The notes under the pieces were generated by a model. That model ran no database searches. It saw nothing but the letters and a program-made list of their open reading frames with translations, and was not told the origin of the DNA. A stretch of 64,000 bases of DNA. Source: Stichopus chloronotus. Lineage: Eukaryota; Echinodermata; Holothuroidea; Aspidochirotida; Stichopodidae. A program made the translations under genes and the position numbers. Location of the stretch: positions 39,345,937-39,409,936 of the forward strand of contig CM037830.1 of assembly GCA_021234535.1 (NCBI GenBank). Reading direction: 5' to 3'. Shown here in pieces: positions 39,401-46,700 of the stretch (positions are counted from its first letter, which is position 1; every line of letters begins with the position of its first letter).

Positions 39401-40191
39401 GAATTTTTACTAAGCACTCTAAAAAGCTTTGTGATACATAGACCAGTGGTCGGGATTCCCAGAGGAAATGAACTTTAATTTAACAGGGCTCAAAAAATTC
39501 CCACCTGACAGTCCAGGACAAGTAAAAAAAAATACTTGGGGCAAGTACAGTGCTTCATATCGCAGCCCACCAGGCAAGTACTCTCAGCATTTAAATAAGT
39601 TTCAAAAGGTCCACCGTTTCTTTTCTTAAGTAGTGTGAATGTTATCCAAGCCACAGCAAGGAGACAATGGAAAATATTGCATATGATAACTTCTGTGTAG
39701 CAATAGCTAGCCAATAATAATGACATGCTCTCAAAATTATTCTCTTGAAATTGTTCGGGTGAAAGTTTCTGATTCCCTGCCACAGGAATCTATGCAATGA
39801 CAATGTTGGTAGGTGTGTTCATGTGATGCTTTGCTTGTAAGCACAATATCTCAAGCAGGGTTACCTTGACTGACTTCATACTTGGTGTGTAGGTTGGTCA
39901 TACATAGTAGATGATCACTATTTTTTGGTTAGGGTTAAACTCTCAAGCTTTTTATGCAGATTTGAATTGCACAAGTAAAAAATTTATGCAGGTTAGTTGA
40001 ATTTGGAAAAGGTAGGATAAGTAATTAAAAAAGACTTTGTCAAGGCCTGTGAATTATGTTTTATTTTCACAAAGTTTTAAAGATCTAACTGGTACTCTGG
40101 TTTTAACTTCAATACGCAGTTTGACTCTCATTAATTCCTCCACAGAAACAATAACAGCAGTGGCAGTCAAGTTTCCGGGAAAGCATCTTGA
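246..40191 (+). CDS. INTS13: Integrator complex subunit 13 (asunder homologue), 3' part, 12 exons
   Basis: INTS13 is a nuclear Integrator subunit. In the known family it pairs with INTS14 and INTS10, and its C-terminal tail contacts the RNA cleavage module; it is also linked to dynein at the nuclear envelope in mitosis. Seen here: exons at 246-445, 1864-1944, 2865-3081, 14562-14772, 16486-16529, 24836-25145, 29335-29411, 36170-36327, 37078-37266, 37608-37726, 39178-39325 and 40146-40191. All junctions are GT/AG with matching phase, and the sum is 1,800 nt including the stop TGA. Diagnostic stretches shared with the vertebrate protein (recalled, not aligned by software) include NRGRI, FDLA-TTIT-IPMK, SANYDV, CLTNFLLNGR, SHGGEIF, EDPPSISEG, GGRVTDYRI, DEQY, SRKH-EFAG and a terminal GKAS. 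The human protein is about 706 residues, so roughly 100 N-terminal residues lie upstream. The introns are long, up to about 11.5 kb. I see no frameshift or internal stop, so the gene is probably functional. Confidence 0.95.
446..1863 (+). other. INTS13 intron
   Basis: No gene is seen. It holds a 13-base G run at 929-941. The acceptor tract TTTCCCTTTGTAG ends at 1863. Confidence 0.7.
1864..1944 (+). CDS. INTS13: INTS13 exon b
   Basis: This 81-nt exon is entered in phase 2 and left in phase 2 at a perfect GTAAGT donor. It encodes a short helix-like segment with FRDALAEENKMAAASD, matching the HEHNKLAANSD region of the vertebrate protein. Confidence 0.9.
1945..2864 (+). other. INTS13 intron
   Basis: This is plain AT-rich intron with no feature beyond its donor and the acceptor TTGGTGTTTCAG. 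I see nothing else in it. Confidence 0.7.
2865..3081 (+). CDS. INTS13: INTS13 exon c
   Basis: This 217-nt exon runs from phase 2 to phase 0 with donor GTGAGT. It encodes CELEIIDLH near the start and QRQFDLAITTITGIPMK at the end. The latter is almost identical to the vertebrate QQHFDLASTTITNIPMK, an anchor for the gene call. Confidence 0.95.
3452..3515. repeat. Short tandem repeat, TTAATTAATCTT units
   Basis: Three imperfect copies of a unit of about 22-25 bp contain ATTAATTAATCTT. It is a simple AT satellite with no evident function. Confidence 0.7.
4736..4892. mobile_element. Palindromic, MITE-like element
   Basis: The ends AAAGGTTAATCA (4736-4747) and TGATTAACTTT (4882-4892) are inverted copies with one base difference. 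Inner pairs TGTAGGATA/TATCCTAC (4768-4776, 4853-4860) and GTTAATGC/GCATTAAC (4793-4800, 4831-4838) are also inverted. Total length is about 157 bp with no coding capacity, as in a small non-autonomous DNA transposon. The family is not identified. Confidence 0.5.
5451..5648 (+). other. Unassigned open frame with donor-like end
   Basis: A frame of about 60 codons ends at GAGAG|GTAAGA. It could be an exon of an unknown gene or a chance frame in the intron. I recognise no domain. The segment holding HKDLFLDFSVKSTKKE is mixed charged and hydrophobic. Confidence 0.15.
6136..6435 (-). other. Unassigned Cys-containing open frame, minus strand
   Basis: This 99-residue frame carries a cluster of cysteines at its C-terminal end (CYQYSC, ECMCCEE), and the frame end overlaps a perfect GTAAGT donor on the minus strand. 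It may be a fragment of a transposon-borne zinc-binding protein. No family is recognised and the frame is not needed by any gene model here. Confidence 0.2.
6560..6870. repeat. Repeat family A (AGGTCA repeat), two units
   Basis: Two tandem units of about 140 bp share the phrases 'ggtatgctctaactcaatagg', 'cttggtatgtaggtt' and 'ggaggtcaaaggtcatctgg'. A perfect AGGTCAAAGGTCA lies at 6672-6684. The second unit has AGGTGAAAGGTCA. Confidence 0.8.
7990..10020 (+). mobile_element. T-poor island, probably a degraded retroelement
   Basis: From about 8.0 to 10.0 kb the + strand is clearly richer in A, C and G and poor in T compared with flanking DNA, a bias common in retroelement sense strands. Broken open frames fit this. 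One (8990-9289) follows a stop-interrupted continuation upstream; another two (9389-9685 and 9592-9894) overlap and could be one frame split by an indel. Their products are hydrophilic and rich in K, R, E, P and Q. No protease, RT or integrase motif is visible, and no LTR pair was recognised. The start of the island (8060-8300) has two diverged copies of a unit of about 100 bp with TGAGT-TGGAA phrases. The identity is inferred only from composition and frame pattern. Confidence 0.35.
14562..14772 (+). CDS. INTS13: INTS13 exon d (with Ser-rich loop)
   Basis: The exon starts in phase 0 after TTCATCAG. EEQNAGSSANYDV and VVLKWCQPR match vertebrate EEQHANTSANYDV and ITLKWCTPR. Between them is a low-complexity serine/alanine loop (about 20 residues near 14671-14726) where the human protein has a shorter Gly/Ser linker. 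The donor is unusual (CTCA|GTATTT). It was chosen because it leaves phase 1, the only phase that keeps the next exon open. The frame otherwise stops at 14787-14789. Confidence 0.88.
14773..16485 (+). other. INTS13 intron with repeat family A
   Basis: Most of 15330-16260 consists of diverged family A units, with phrases such as 'tctcaagaa', 'gaggtcagcagag' and 'gaaaccttgtaaa'. No other gene is seen. Confidence 0.6.
15330..16260. repeat. Repeat family A, diverged tandem block
   Basis: About six diverged units contain TCTCAA-, AGGTCA- and CTTGTAAA-type phrases. AGGTCAAAGGTGA near 15478 is one base off a perfect DR1. Confidence 0.65.
16486..16529 (+). CDS. INTS13: INTS13 exon e (44-nt small exon)
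   Basis: This small exon is flanked by TTGGCTTGCAG and GTAAGT. Entered in phase 1, it encodes LLHSTAAFRISAID, matching LHYCTGAYRISPVD of the vertebrate protein with a one-residue gap. The other phase hits a stop. It bridges exon d and the VNSRPS start of exon f precisely. Confidence 0.9.
18919..21239 (-). pseudogene. Degraded hAT (ZBED-like) transposase
   Basis: Read on the minus strand, parts of a hAT transposase occur in order. A BED zinc finger has VWNSFVK, then CKIC and HMKLRH, but a one-base shift separates the two halves (near 21175). A TTDCWTSR block (20753-21166) is followed after another shift by GYLTVTTRGIDEEWK and LDTSPVSS, then stops. ARHTLQL and VCTQWNSVFEILERL lie in 20208-20501. 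The C-terminal block has SFLDPRYKSLKF (18919-19344). An apparent intron sits at about 19728-20151: joining CLKPLQ to IATTVLSSE at its ends restores typical hAT spacing in phase. A further shift follows RHL near 19635. At least three frameshifts and several stops mean no active protein. Confidence 0.85.
19728..20151 (-). repeat. Purine-rich tract filling an intron of the hAT copy
   Basis: About 350 bases (19790-20140) are almost only A and G on the + strand, hence polypyrimidine on the sense strand of the hAT gene. The tract lies between donor CTACAG|GTACTT and acceptor TTTTTTACAG read on the minus strand. Apparent open frames here (Phe/Ser/Leu-rich) are products of base bias. Confidence 0.75.
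24836..25145 (+). CDS. INTS13: INTS13 exon f (largest exon)
   Basis: This 310-nt exon starts in phase 0 after GTTTTTCAG and leaves phase 1 at GTAAGT. It carries the best conserved blocks: CLTNFLLNGR, LEQPRR-G-KV, MLASHGGEIF, LEDPPSISEG, GGRVTDYRIKDFG and NRLAP. It belongs to the central beta-barrel/alpha-helical part that pairs with INTS14 in the family. Confidence 0.97.
25850..26270. repeat. Repeat family A, about three units
   Basis: Units contain 'tctcaag-atggaagcttg', 'tttttggtggaggt', 'aaccttgttaac' and related phrases. Spacing is about 140 bp. Confidence 0.75.
26700..27300. repeat. Repeat family B, four tandem units of about 148 bp
   Basis: Units begin near 26716, 26861, 27007 and 27160. 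They share 'gttgatggttt', 'ttcagggtgt', 'atgtggaccctatggccca' and 'tatgaaattctg' in the same order. Similar phrases occur at 7180-7680. Confidence 0.75.
28790..29260. repeat. Family A unit joined to a 300-bp dispersed repeat
   Basis: A family A unit (TCTCAAGGAG, GGAGGTCAAAGGTCC) runs into a segment whose order of phrases recurs at 38545-38850: 'gatatatctctgtagtat', 'acctacagt-tcagtc', 'acaataaccaag' and 'tcattgaaac'. The copy stops about 75 bp before the acceptor of INTS13 exon g. Confidence 0.75.
29335..29411 (+). CDS. INTS13: INTS13 exon g
   Basis: This 77-nt exon follows ACCTTTCAG and ends at GTAAGT in phase 0. It encodes AKEQLARMTRNYPMTIGETV with YNLRM, matching AKDQLEKHTRYWPMIISQTT. The longer open frame that contains it (29178 on) reads through repeat sequence upstream and is not the exon. 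Confidence 0.92.
29636..30420. repeat. Repeat family C, about 2.7 units of 287 bp
   Basis: Units start near 29636, 29925 and 30211 with 'tctgcaactcctt', then 'gactgcaaagcc', 'cccatggtct' and 'aaggtcaaaggtcaa'. Two perfect AGGTCAAAGGTCA sites lie at 30157-30169 and 30305-30317. Confidence 0.8.
31130..31770. repeat. Repeat family D, units of about 80 bp
   Basis: Units with 'gtcacctttgctgactaatttatgcactcc' type phrases begin at 31137, 31222, 31298, 31384, 31607 and 31693. Each continues with 'gagtgaattgattctttag' and 'accatga'. Unrelated sequence interrupts the array at 31440-31600. Confidence 0.8.
31904..32046. mobile_element. Transposon-terminus-like segment with poly-G runs
   Basis: CAGTGGCGGAACTAG (31904 on) precedes an 8-base G run, with a 14-base G run at 32032-32045. 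The inverse of CAGTGGCGG next to a C-rich stretch occurs at 58331-58339. CAGTGGCGGA-type ends are familiar from hAT-like elements. No complete element is defined here. Confidence 0.35.
32510..33330. repeat. Repeat family A, best preserved tandem block
   Basis: TCTCAAG phrases at 32535, 32677, 32821, 32967 and 33112 give a unit of 142-146 bp. The unit order is 'atctcaagaagggaagcttgga', 'catatttggtatgtag', 'attgagtacaaga', 'ggaggtcaaaggtcatttg', 'gtcaacagggtca' and 'aaccttgtaaac'. Perfect DR1 sites lie at 32615-32627 and 33208-33220. A (TG)n tract precedes it near 32478-32508. Confidence 0.9.
34670..35470. repeat. Repeat family A, diverged block
   Basis: About five diverged units show 'tctcaagaa', 'gtgagtagatgatccctatt', 'gtcaaaggtcatttgaggtc' and 'aaccttgtaaacac'. 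A perfect DR1 lies at 34995-35007. Confidence 0.8.
35782..36215 (+). repeat. 54-bp tandem repeat spanning the intron/exon h boundary
   Basis: Copies of the acceptor plus exon start (CAG|TGTATTGATCC) begin their exon part at 35790, 35846, 35900, 35954, 36008, 36062, 36116 and 36170. Spacing is 56 bp once, then 54 bp six times. The last copy runs into unique INTS13 coding sequence. The seven copies from 35846 are in frame with the gene and have no stop. The copy at 36062 has lost its AG (CACG). Each unit includes a pyrimidine tract (TATCCTTCCTTCATACAG). Confidence 0.93.
36170..36327 (+). CDS. INTS13: INTS13 exon h (boundary inside a tandem repeat)
   Basis: With the last repeat copy as the acceptor, the exon is 158 nt, phase 0 to phase 2, and donor is GTAGAG. 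It encodes CIDPLMDILFKASLEEVD followed by ECRDIIYSMVKME and EPLPVPT, matching the VIVKESLTEEDV, TIYNLVDME and DPLPIST blocks. An upstream acceptor could add multiples of 18 residues in frame. The last copy gives the best fit to the vertebrate length. Confidence 0.88.
36328..37077 (+). other. INTS13 intron
   Basis: Nothing but AT-rich intron is seen. The acceptor is GAAATCTAG. Confidence 0.7.
37078..37266 (+). CDS. INTS13: INTS13 exon i
   Basis: This 189-nt exon runs phase 2 to phase 2 with donor GTACAT. DEQYKQMWSELEALVRS matches DEQYRIMWNELETLVRA. A linker rich in P, E and R follows where the human protein has its charged linker. Confidence 0.93.
37608..37726 (+). CDS. INTS13: INTS13 exon j
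   Basis: This 119-nt exon lies between ATTTCAG and GTGAGA, phase 2 to phase 1. It encodes a poorly conserved acidic, proline-rich linker with SPESPPPCKKP, matching the SPDSPEPPNKKP block of the family. Confidence 0.88.
37727..39177 (+). other. INTS13 intron
   Basis: Three imperfect copies of 'tagatactataattgtgc' occur at about 37850-37945. The 38545-38850 segment matches the dispersed repeat at 28950-29260. No gene is seen. Confidence 0.65.
38545..38850. repeat. Second copy of the 300-bp dispersed repeat
   Basis: It has the same order of phrases as 28950-29260, starting with a family A remnant (TATCTCAAGAAGTGAAGC). A shorter third copy of its end ('cataatcagatcatcaaaac', 'tgcattctgg') lies near 33365-33412. 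Confidence 0.75.
39178..39325 (+). CDS. INTS13: INTS13 exon k (cleavage-module-binding tail)
   Basis: This 148-nt exon follows TCACAG and leaves phase 2 at GTGAGT. It encodes SLLSLWSDRLNSINSRKHEE then FAGR, nearly identical to the vertebrate C-terminal motif that binds the Integrator cleavage module. This motif is the best conserved part of the tail. Confidence 0.95.
40146..40191 (+). CDS. INTS13: INTS13 last coding exon
   Basis: The exon starts after CCTCCACAG and encodes NNNSSGSQVSGKAS before TGA at 40189-40191. The GKAS ending is shared with the vertebrate GKAS-RQ end. No AATAAA was found close downstream (ATTAAA appears near 41751), so the 3' UTR end is not set. Confidence 0.88.
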
Positions 40192-42724
40192 CAGAGAAAT
40201 TCAACATCTCAAGGATCGCATGATGTGGGATTGTAATCCTAGTCAATCATCTTTGGAAGAGTGAGATGAATCTGCTGAGGTGTGAAAGCAACAGCTTAGG
40301 AAAGAAATACCAGCTATTAGTCATGTTTATCAAGTTGTGTGTCTTTTTCAAATTGTAGCATTCCTCATGTTACGGAATAGGCAAGACTGGAAGTCAAAGG
40401 TCATTTCAGGGAAACAGTTATAGACAGCCTTAAAACATTCATGCCAATTATCTGAAGAAGTAGTGTTGCTTTTAGTTTCATGGTGTGCAGGCAGCCATAA
40501 AATTTGATGATCAGGTTAATATGTTTAAATTCTGAATATCTGTACTTATGTACAAGTGATGTCTCATGGACACTTTGATATATTTTCATATTCTTGGTGA
40601 ATGGATTCTTTTCAAGTCAGAGGATAATACCTCACCTAGGGTAACCTTCAACCTATGGCCTCCATAGTGATGCTTCTTATTTTCTTTGCACATCAAAACC
40701 TTTTCAGATTTTACAGGATTTTGAATTCTTCTTGATGCCTCAGCAGTAGCATTTTTTTTCTGTCTTGTCTTGTCCTCAGTAAAGGAGGAACACATTAAGA
40801 TGATTCACGATATTTCTGGGAGATGTAATGGACATCTCATCTCATCAAATATTTAAAAAAAAAAAATACCCATAGTCACAAATATCCACAGGGATGTAAG
40901 CTTTCCATATTTACATGGAAATCTGTTTTTTTTTTTAAATCCTTTTTGAGTTTCTGCACTTTCCCAATCAATGCCCCAATTACCAAGATCTGTTACCAAT
41001 GTATTGTTCTATACAACAGTCAACCATTTTATTGTTAACTGCTATTCTTGTAAACTTCATCTGAATCTGAGAGTGCTGCTAATGGTCTGCTAGCTTCAAA
41101 TTGTTATGGCTCATGTCTTGTGATAAACAAGGTTGCTGCATTTGCCCTAAACTGGATGGCTACTGAAATTGTTTCTAGTTTTTTTTTTTTTTTTGTTACT
41201 GCTGGTGCTGGGAGTTGGTCGAAACAAGGTACCTAGTGGTCCTATTGTTAGAGGTGAGCTAGCTTTACAATGCAACTATGTAAGAAGTCTAAGAGCTAGG
41301 CTACATATGTGGTAATGTGAATATTTTGTTACTGTGTTTTTAGCTATAGCCTTACATGCACAAAGTTATGTTGCTTGTAGTTGTGCTTCAGTAATGAACA
41401 CAGATACTTTCACCAGGGAGTTGTAAGATGGAGTGACAATGAAATGGTAATCCTTGCACCTGGCCCGCCATCCTTTGCAGCTTACTTATCTTGTTATCCT
41501 GTTGCTATTTTCATTCAATGTTACATCCGGTTGGGCATGTGGCAGTTCTCTCTCTCCACATCAGTCTTTCGCCTCAGTGTTGTAATTTTATTCATGAGCT
41601 AGTTTTGTTTACAAAAGCTAACTTTTTTCTCTGCAAGGTCAAATTTGGCTTTTTGCAAAATCTAGACTAAAATGTGAAAGTCACCCGCATTTTCAATAAC
41701 TATTTCAGATTACACAGCAATCAATGGTCTCCAGTGACACTATACTGTAGATTAAATGTGCCACAGGACATTCCAAGCAAGAATTAAGTGGTAATTCGTT
41801 AATTTTCCTCTTGTTTTGATATGTTCTACCCTAATTAAGAATTACCATGTTTTTAGGACATGTAACCAGGTAAGCTTAATTTTTTTGCATGAATAATGCT
41901 ATCATAGAGTTTCACATTGTCCCTAAATCCTGGAAATTTGTTTGAATGTGTTTCCTTGCTGTCACTACACTGCAGGGCCAGTCACATGTGACATTAGGCT
42001 TTCCTGTTTGCTGGTGTGGTTGTATAAATGAGGAGGAGGGGTATGTAAGTGAGTAGTGTTCTGCCAACTGAAATCGCTGGCTGGGGGGGGGGGGGTAATA
42101 ATGCTTCAAGACCAAGACTGTACACTGGATAGGGGGAAAACTTTCCCATGGTAATGAGACTACACAAAATTTAAAATTTATGTCGCCTCAGCTCATTCCT
42201 CTACAAGGAATGTTTTTTTTTCCTATGTTTGATAACATTTTGATGGAAAGAGAGGGCAAGTAAAATTTTGCAGTTTCCACTTGTAGCAAGAGCAGAACTC
42301 CTTTAGAAGAATAGCACTATAATTTCAATTTTCTACAGTTGGGCATTTCTTTGTAAGGATAGACAAGCCTCATCACTGAATCTCTAACAGTGCAATAGAT
42401 TATCATTTGACCTGGCCCCATGAAGGACTATATCAAAAAGTGGAAAATTTCTGACTTGAAAATTTTAATAACTTAATCAATCCTTCCAAAATACTTCCTT
42501 GTTCTTCTTCATTTTCAACATAACTATATAGCGAGGGGAAAGATGTGGAAATCTTTTTGAAAGGGGTGAATGTATTCAAATTCCTAAGTCAGAAAGTTTC
42601 CTAAAGTATCTGCATTTTCATCCTCCCTATAGAGGAACGGTGAAAATGTAGAATTTTTTCTAAGGTATGAGTGTATTTCCTTTATCAAAATTTCTGTTTT
42701 CTATTTCTGCTGAAACAGAAAACA

Positions 42725-42825
42725 GACTTGAAGTGCGAGTGCAAAACCCTGAGTACGAGTACAAGGCCACGAGTACGAACACAAAAGTCACGAGTATGAG
42801 CACATATGCTGAGTACATTTGTTAA
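42725..42825. repeat. GAGTACGAGTAC-type degenerate repeat
   Basis: Irregular repeats of CGAGTACGA / GAGTGCGAGTG type occur here. The motif resembles the unit of the array at 44395-44575. Confidence 0.6.
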
Positions 42826-44394
42826 GTGTGTTTATAGACTACAGTAATATAACAGCAGCAACATACAATTATCTTTAAGGTAATTTTAAGACTTTCATTG
42901 TTTTAATTAAATAGTAACTGTCTTAAAGTGTCCCCAAAGTTGATATTGAAGTTGGCCTGGTGATCTGATTATTATGACTTGCATAGGTTGCTGGATGAGG
43001 TTGCTGGATGAGATCCCAGTGGGTATCTGGTTGCCTCACAAGGAAAGTCCCATTCAACAAGTCATCTGCTCTGTTTGATTCAGCTGTCAGCCAGTGGGAC
43101 AATGGAACCTCCACCCTCTCAGCCTATGTAAAGTAGTTAAGTTATAGAATGGGGATACACTCACATCTGTCAGATTGGTATATTACATGCATGGGGCAGG
43201 CTGATCCATACATGCCTACATCATTATCCTCTGGGCACTAGTCAAAGGGAGAACTATCTGAATCTTGTTGGTGCTCATAACTCTGATTTGGGGGGGGGGT
43301 ACATGATGAGCAAGGGGCTTCCTGATCTGCAACGTTAGTGGGTTAGGCTGTTTGTCTGTTTGTGAACCTATAACATTTAAATTTTGCTTTTGATAGCTAT
43401 ATACAACTCTCATCACTACGTTTTGTGCAAAACAATACTAGTGACTGATCTAAGTGGTGGATGAAATCAATGAAATAATACCTGTGGTGTAATTATGATT
43501 ACTTCTACTGGCATTAATTATTTTGTCTGACCTTAATCAAAACTGTAATTTTGGGTCTGGAGCTGAATGACCAATTTCCAAAAGTTAAAAAAGTCCATTT
43601 TCTCCTATACAAATCACAACTTGCAGTTCTTGCTTTGTATTGGAGACTTGTGATTTCACTTTTGAAGAAAGCATCATCATTGCATACTGGTACTTGGATT
43701 TAAACATCCAGCAGTCATTTCAGTGTCATTGTTTTATTTCAAAGTAACTTCTCTAAAATATTATTTTATGTGTAGTGTGCCACAAAACAAGATTTTCAAA
43801 TTCAGTGGAAAGACAAAAAATGGAATGTACCAAGAAAAAGAAGCTAATTAATTTCAATTCCAGCATGTAAAGAAGACTAAATATACAGGTTTAGTTCTCA
43901 GTGAATTTTAGCTTGTATTTTACTTGAGTCTGTCACTTTTAAAGGTCTTAGCATTGGCCCAAGAAGGCTTTTCCAATACTCATTAGTTTACATCATTTCA
44001 GTTGCAGAGATGTACAGTAAGGCATATTCTCTAAATGCGAAAATGTCAGCCTGTCCCAAGAATTTGTTTAAGTGCACACTTACCAACATTTAAAAGTAAC
44101 ATCAGCTGACTTTTTGACTTTTGAAAGATTGTAGGCGCTAAAGTTACAGTGATCAAGTTGCATAGTTTCAAATACTGTTCTACACCACACCATGGCAAGA
44201 CGTTTTCTGTTTGAAGGTGGGGGCTGAAGTCCTTGAACGCATAAGAAGATGATACCCTTCAACAGTATTTAAAGCTCATAAGCAGTGTTAATACTGTAGT
44301 AATTTCTTCACTTTGTTCAAAGACAGGTTCCTTTTAACCCTCTGTTGTAAATTAGAAAAGATCAGTGAAGACTATAAATGTTAACATTCTGGGC

Positions 44395-44575
44395 TGAAAT
44401 ACAAGTATGAGTACAAGGGAACAAGTATGAGTCCAAGGGAACAAGTATGAGTACAAGGGAACAAGTATGAGTCCAAGGGAACAAGTATGAGTACAAGGGA
44501 ACAAGTATGAGTCCAAGGGAACACGTATGAGTCCAAGGGAACAAGTATGAGTACAAAGCAATGAGCACAAGTGCG
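44395..44575. repeat. 18-bp minisatellite with 36-bp higher-order period
   Basis: About nine copies of ACAAGTATGAGTACAAGG, in which GAGTACAAGG mostly alternates with GAGTCCAAGG, give a 36-bp higher-order unit. The minus-strand open frame through it (repeats of Leu-Val-Pro-Leu type) comes from the repeat and is not a protein claim. Confidence 0.9.
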
Positions 44576-45949
44576 AGTACAGACAAATGTACTCTAGTAA
44601 GAATATGCATATGGACTTGAGTACTAAAAGTCTGACAGAAAAGTCTTTGTTTAAAAATGTTCACTACTTCCAGTTCTAGATCCATTTACGAATGTCTGCT
44701 GTTCTGTCAAATCCATTTGAATGGATCCTCTATACTGATGTGAAAGCAAAGGGTTGTTGTAAGATGGAGTGACTAGGGCATTATTTGTCACATGTATATC
44801 CTTGCCTCTTGTACAAAGTAGCACAACTCGGGCATGCGAATCAAAACTTCCCTGTTCATCGCATCCACTGCAATCAGAGTATAGTAGCCATGGTATGCAC
44901 AGAGTGCAATTCATATACCAGGAATTTTTTGCAACCACCAGGCCTGTATAGAATCACTGTGCATAGGAAGTTCATTGTAAAGGTGCTTTTACCCCATAAG
45001 TGCTTTAAGGGTTGGCATTTCAAAATCTTGAATGCTCAATAGGTTTTCATTTACCATTGAGTGAATGGAGCATTTATTTTACTTCTTCAGATTGCCACAT
45101 AGAAATAGTACAGGGACATGTTTGTGTGAAGCCTCTTTGCTGGGAATTTGAGCAAATTAAATAGGCCAACATTAGACCAAGCTGGACACTAGAGAACCAA
45201 TCGAAATGCTTTGCTTTACTTGTGTGGATGTGAAAGCTGCACGCACTTGACAGTGGCTTCCAAAAGGGTATTTGAAAATAAATAGATTCTTTGCTTTGTT
45301 CATGATGTGAAGCATCTTTAGGAAACTGAATATGGCTCTGTGTAAGACCATGTCCAAAACATGAAAAGAAGAGCGTAAATAGTTACATTAATGTTAGCAC
45401 CATTTCACATTAAAGCTTTTTTATGAGAGCAAAAATTCCCTCCCTCAGGATGGTCATCTACCTGGGTTACCGATGAAATTTTCAGCTTTATTTCCTACCT
45501 CACTGACATCCCTGAGGCTCCTATAAGTGTTTTGTGCTGGGGAGTAGGTGGATGGGACAATTGGATTAGGAAAGGAGGGGTTGTAGCTAATTGACAAATT
45601 TGTGCAAAGGACCAGATCTTCACCTGTATTTGGTCACATTGCAAATGACTGAAGTAAAGTCTTGATCTTGATATTTCAGTCTTAACCAATGATTAAAGTC
45701 ATACACCAGCACTCAAATGTTGTTTCTGTCAGTAATGATGTGACGTATGGTAATCTTGGAACAAGCACGAAAATAGGTTTCAGCTCTGGGGGCCAAAGTA
45801 TGTAATAGAACATTGTTATGCATAAACAATTTGTACATCATGTAGAGCACTCAGCATGGCAATTCAACTTGCCCGGCATACTCTTTGGTGATAATTGTAA
45901 CCCTCACATTCATGATGGTGTGTGCATGTGTGTATTTTTGCAATGCCTA

Positions 45950-46700
45950 CCCAGCTTACACACTCAATGTCTCAAGAGAGAAGCTTGGAGAGATCTCATA
46001 TTTGTTATGAAGGTGTAACGCAAAGAAACGTTTGCAGTCATGATGCTGTGTATATGCATGTGAGATTGTGATGGATGTATGTATGCGCTTGCATGCATGT
46101 GTGCATGTACGCATGAACGCTTGTATATTTCAACTTAAGAAATAATGGATACTTGATGTTTTCGGTGGAAGTCAAAGTTCACCTGGGGTCACCAGAGGTC
46201 AAACACAAAATATGTGAACTTTGTGTCTCAAGATAGAAGTGATGGATAATTTTTTATACATTTGGTATATGCTTTTGTTATGTAAGGAGTTAGAGCCATG
46301 TTATTTTTGTTGAAGGTCAAACATGTTTCAAGGTCACTAGAGTTCAAATGCAATAAACATTGTAAACCACTATCTCAAGAATTGTAGTAATAATAGTGCA
46401 TCTACTTGACGTTCAGGAAATTTATATTGAGTAGATTAATCATGTGTGGTTTTTTTTCATCTGTTGGATATGAAAGGTCATCACTTTGGATATTGAATTT
46501 AAACATTGAGCAGATGAGGTCAAGTATTTTTTTTTGAGGTGAGAGGCAATCTGAGGTCACCAGGTATCAAGCTCTGAGGACTATGCTGCCACAGTAGAAT
46601 GAACTTTCTTTGCCGTACAATAGCGGTGCAAAACATATAACTCCAATCTCAGAAATGGTGAGGTGTTTGAACTTCAAAGTTGGTACATATTATCATTTTT
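45950..46700. repeat. Repeat family A, diverged units
   Basis: It shows 'tctcaagagagaagcttgg', 'gtggaagtcaaagttcac', 'ggggtcaccagaggtcaa' and 'aaacattgtaaac' phrases. Confidence 0.65.

Noticed and set aside
44352..44685. Repetitive Leu/Val/Pro/Tyr protein on the minus strand
   Set aside because: The reading comes from the 18-bp minisatellite; there is no start context, flanking exon or homology.
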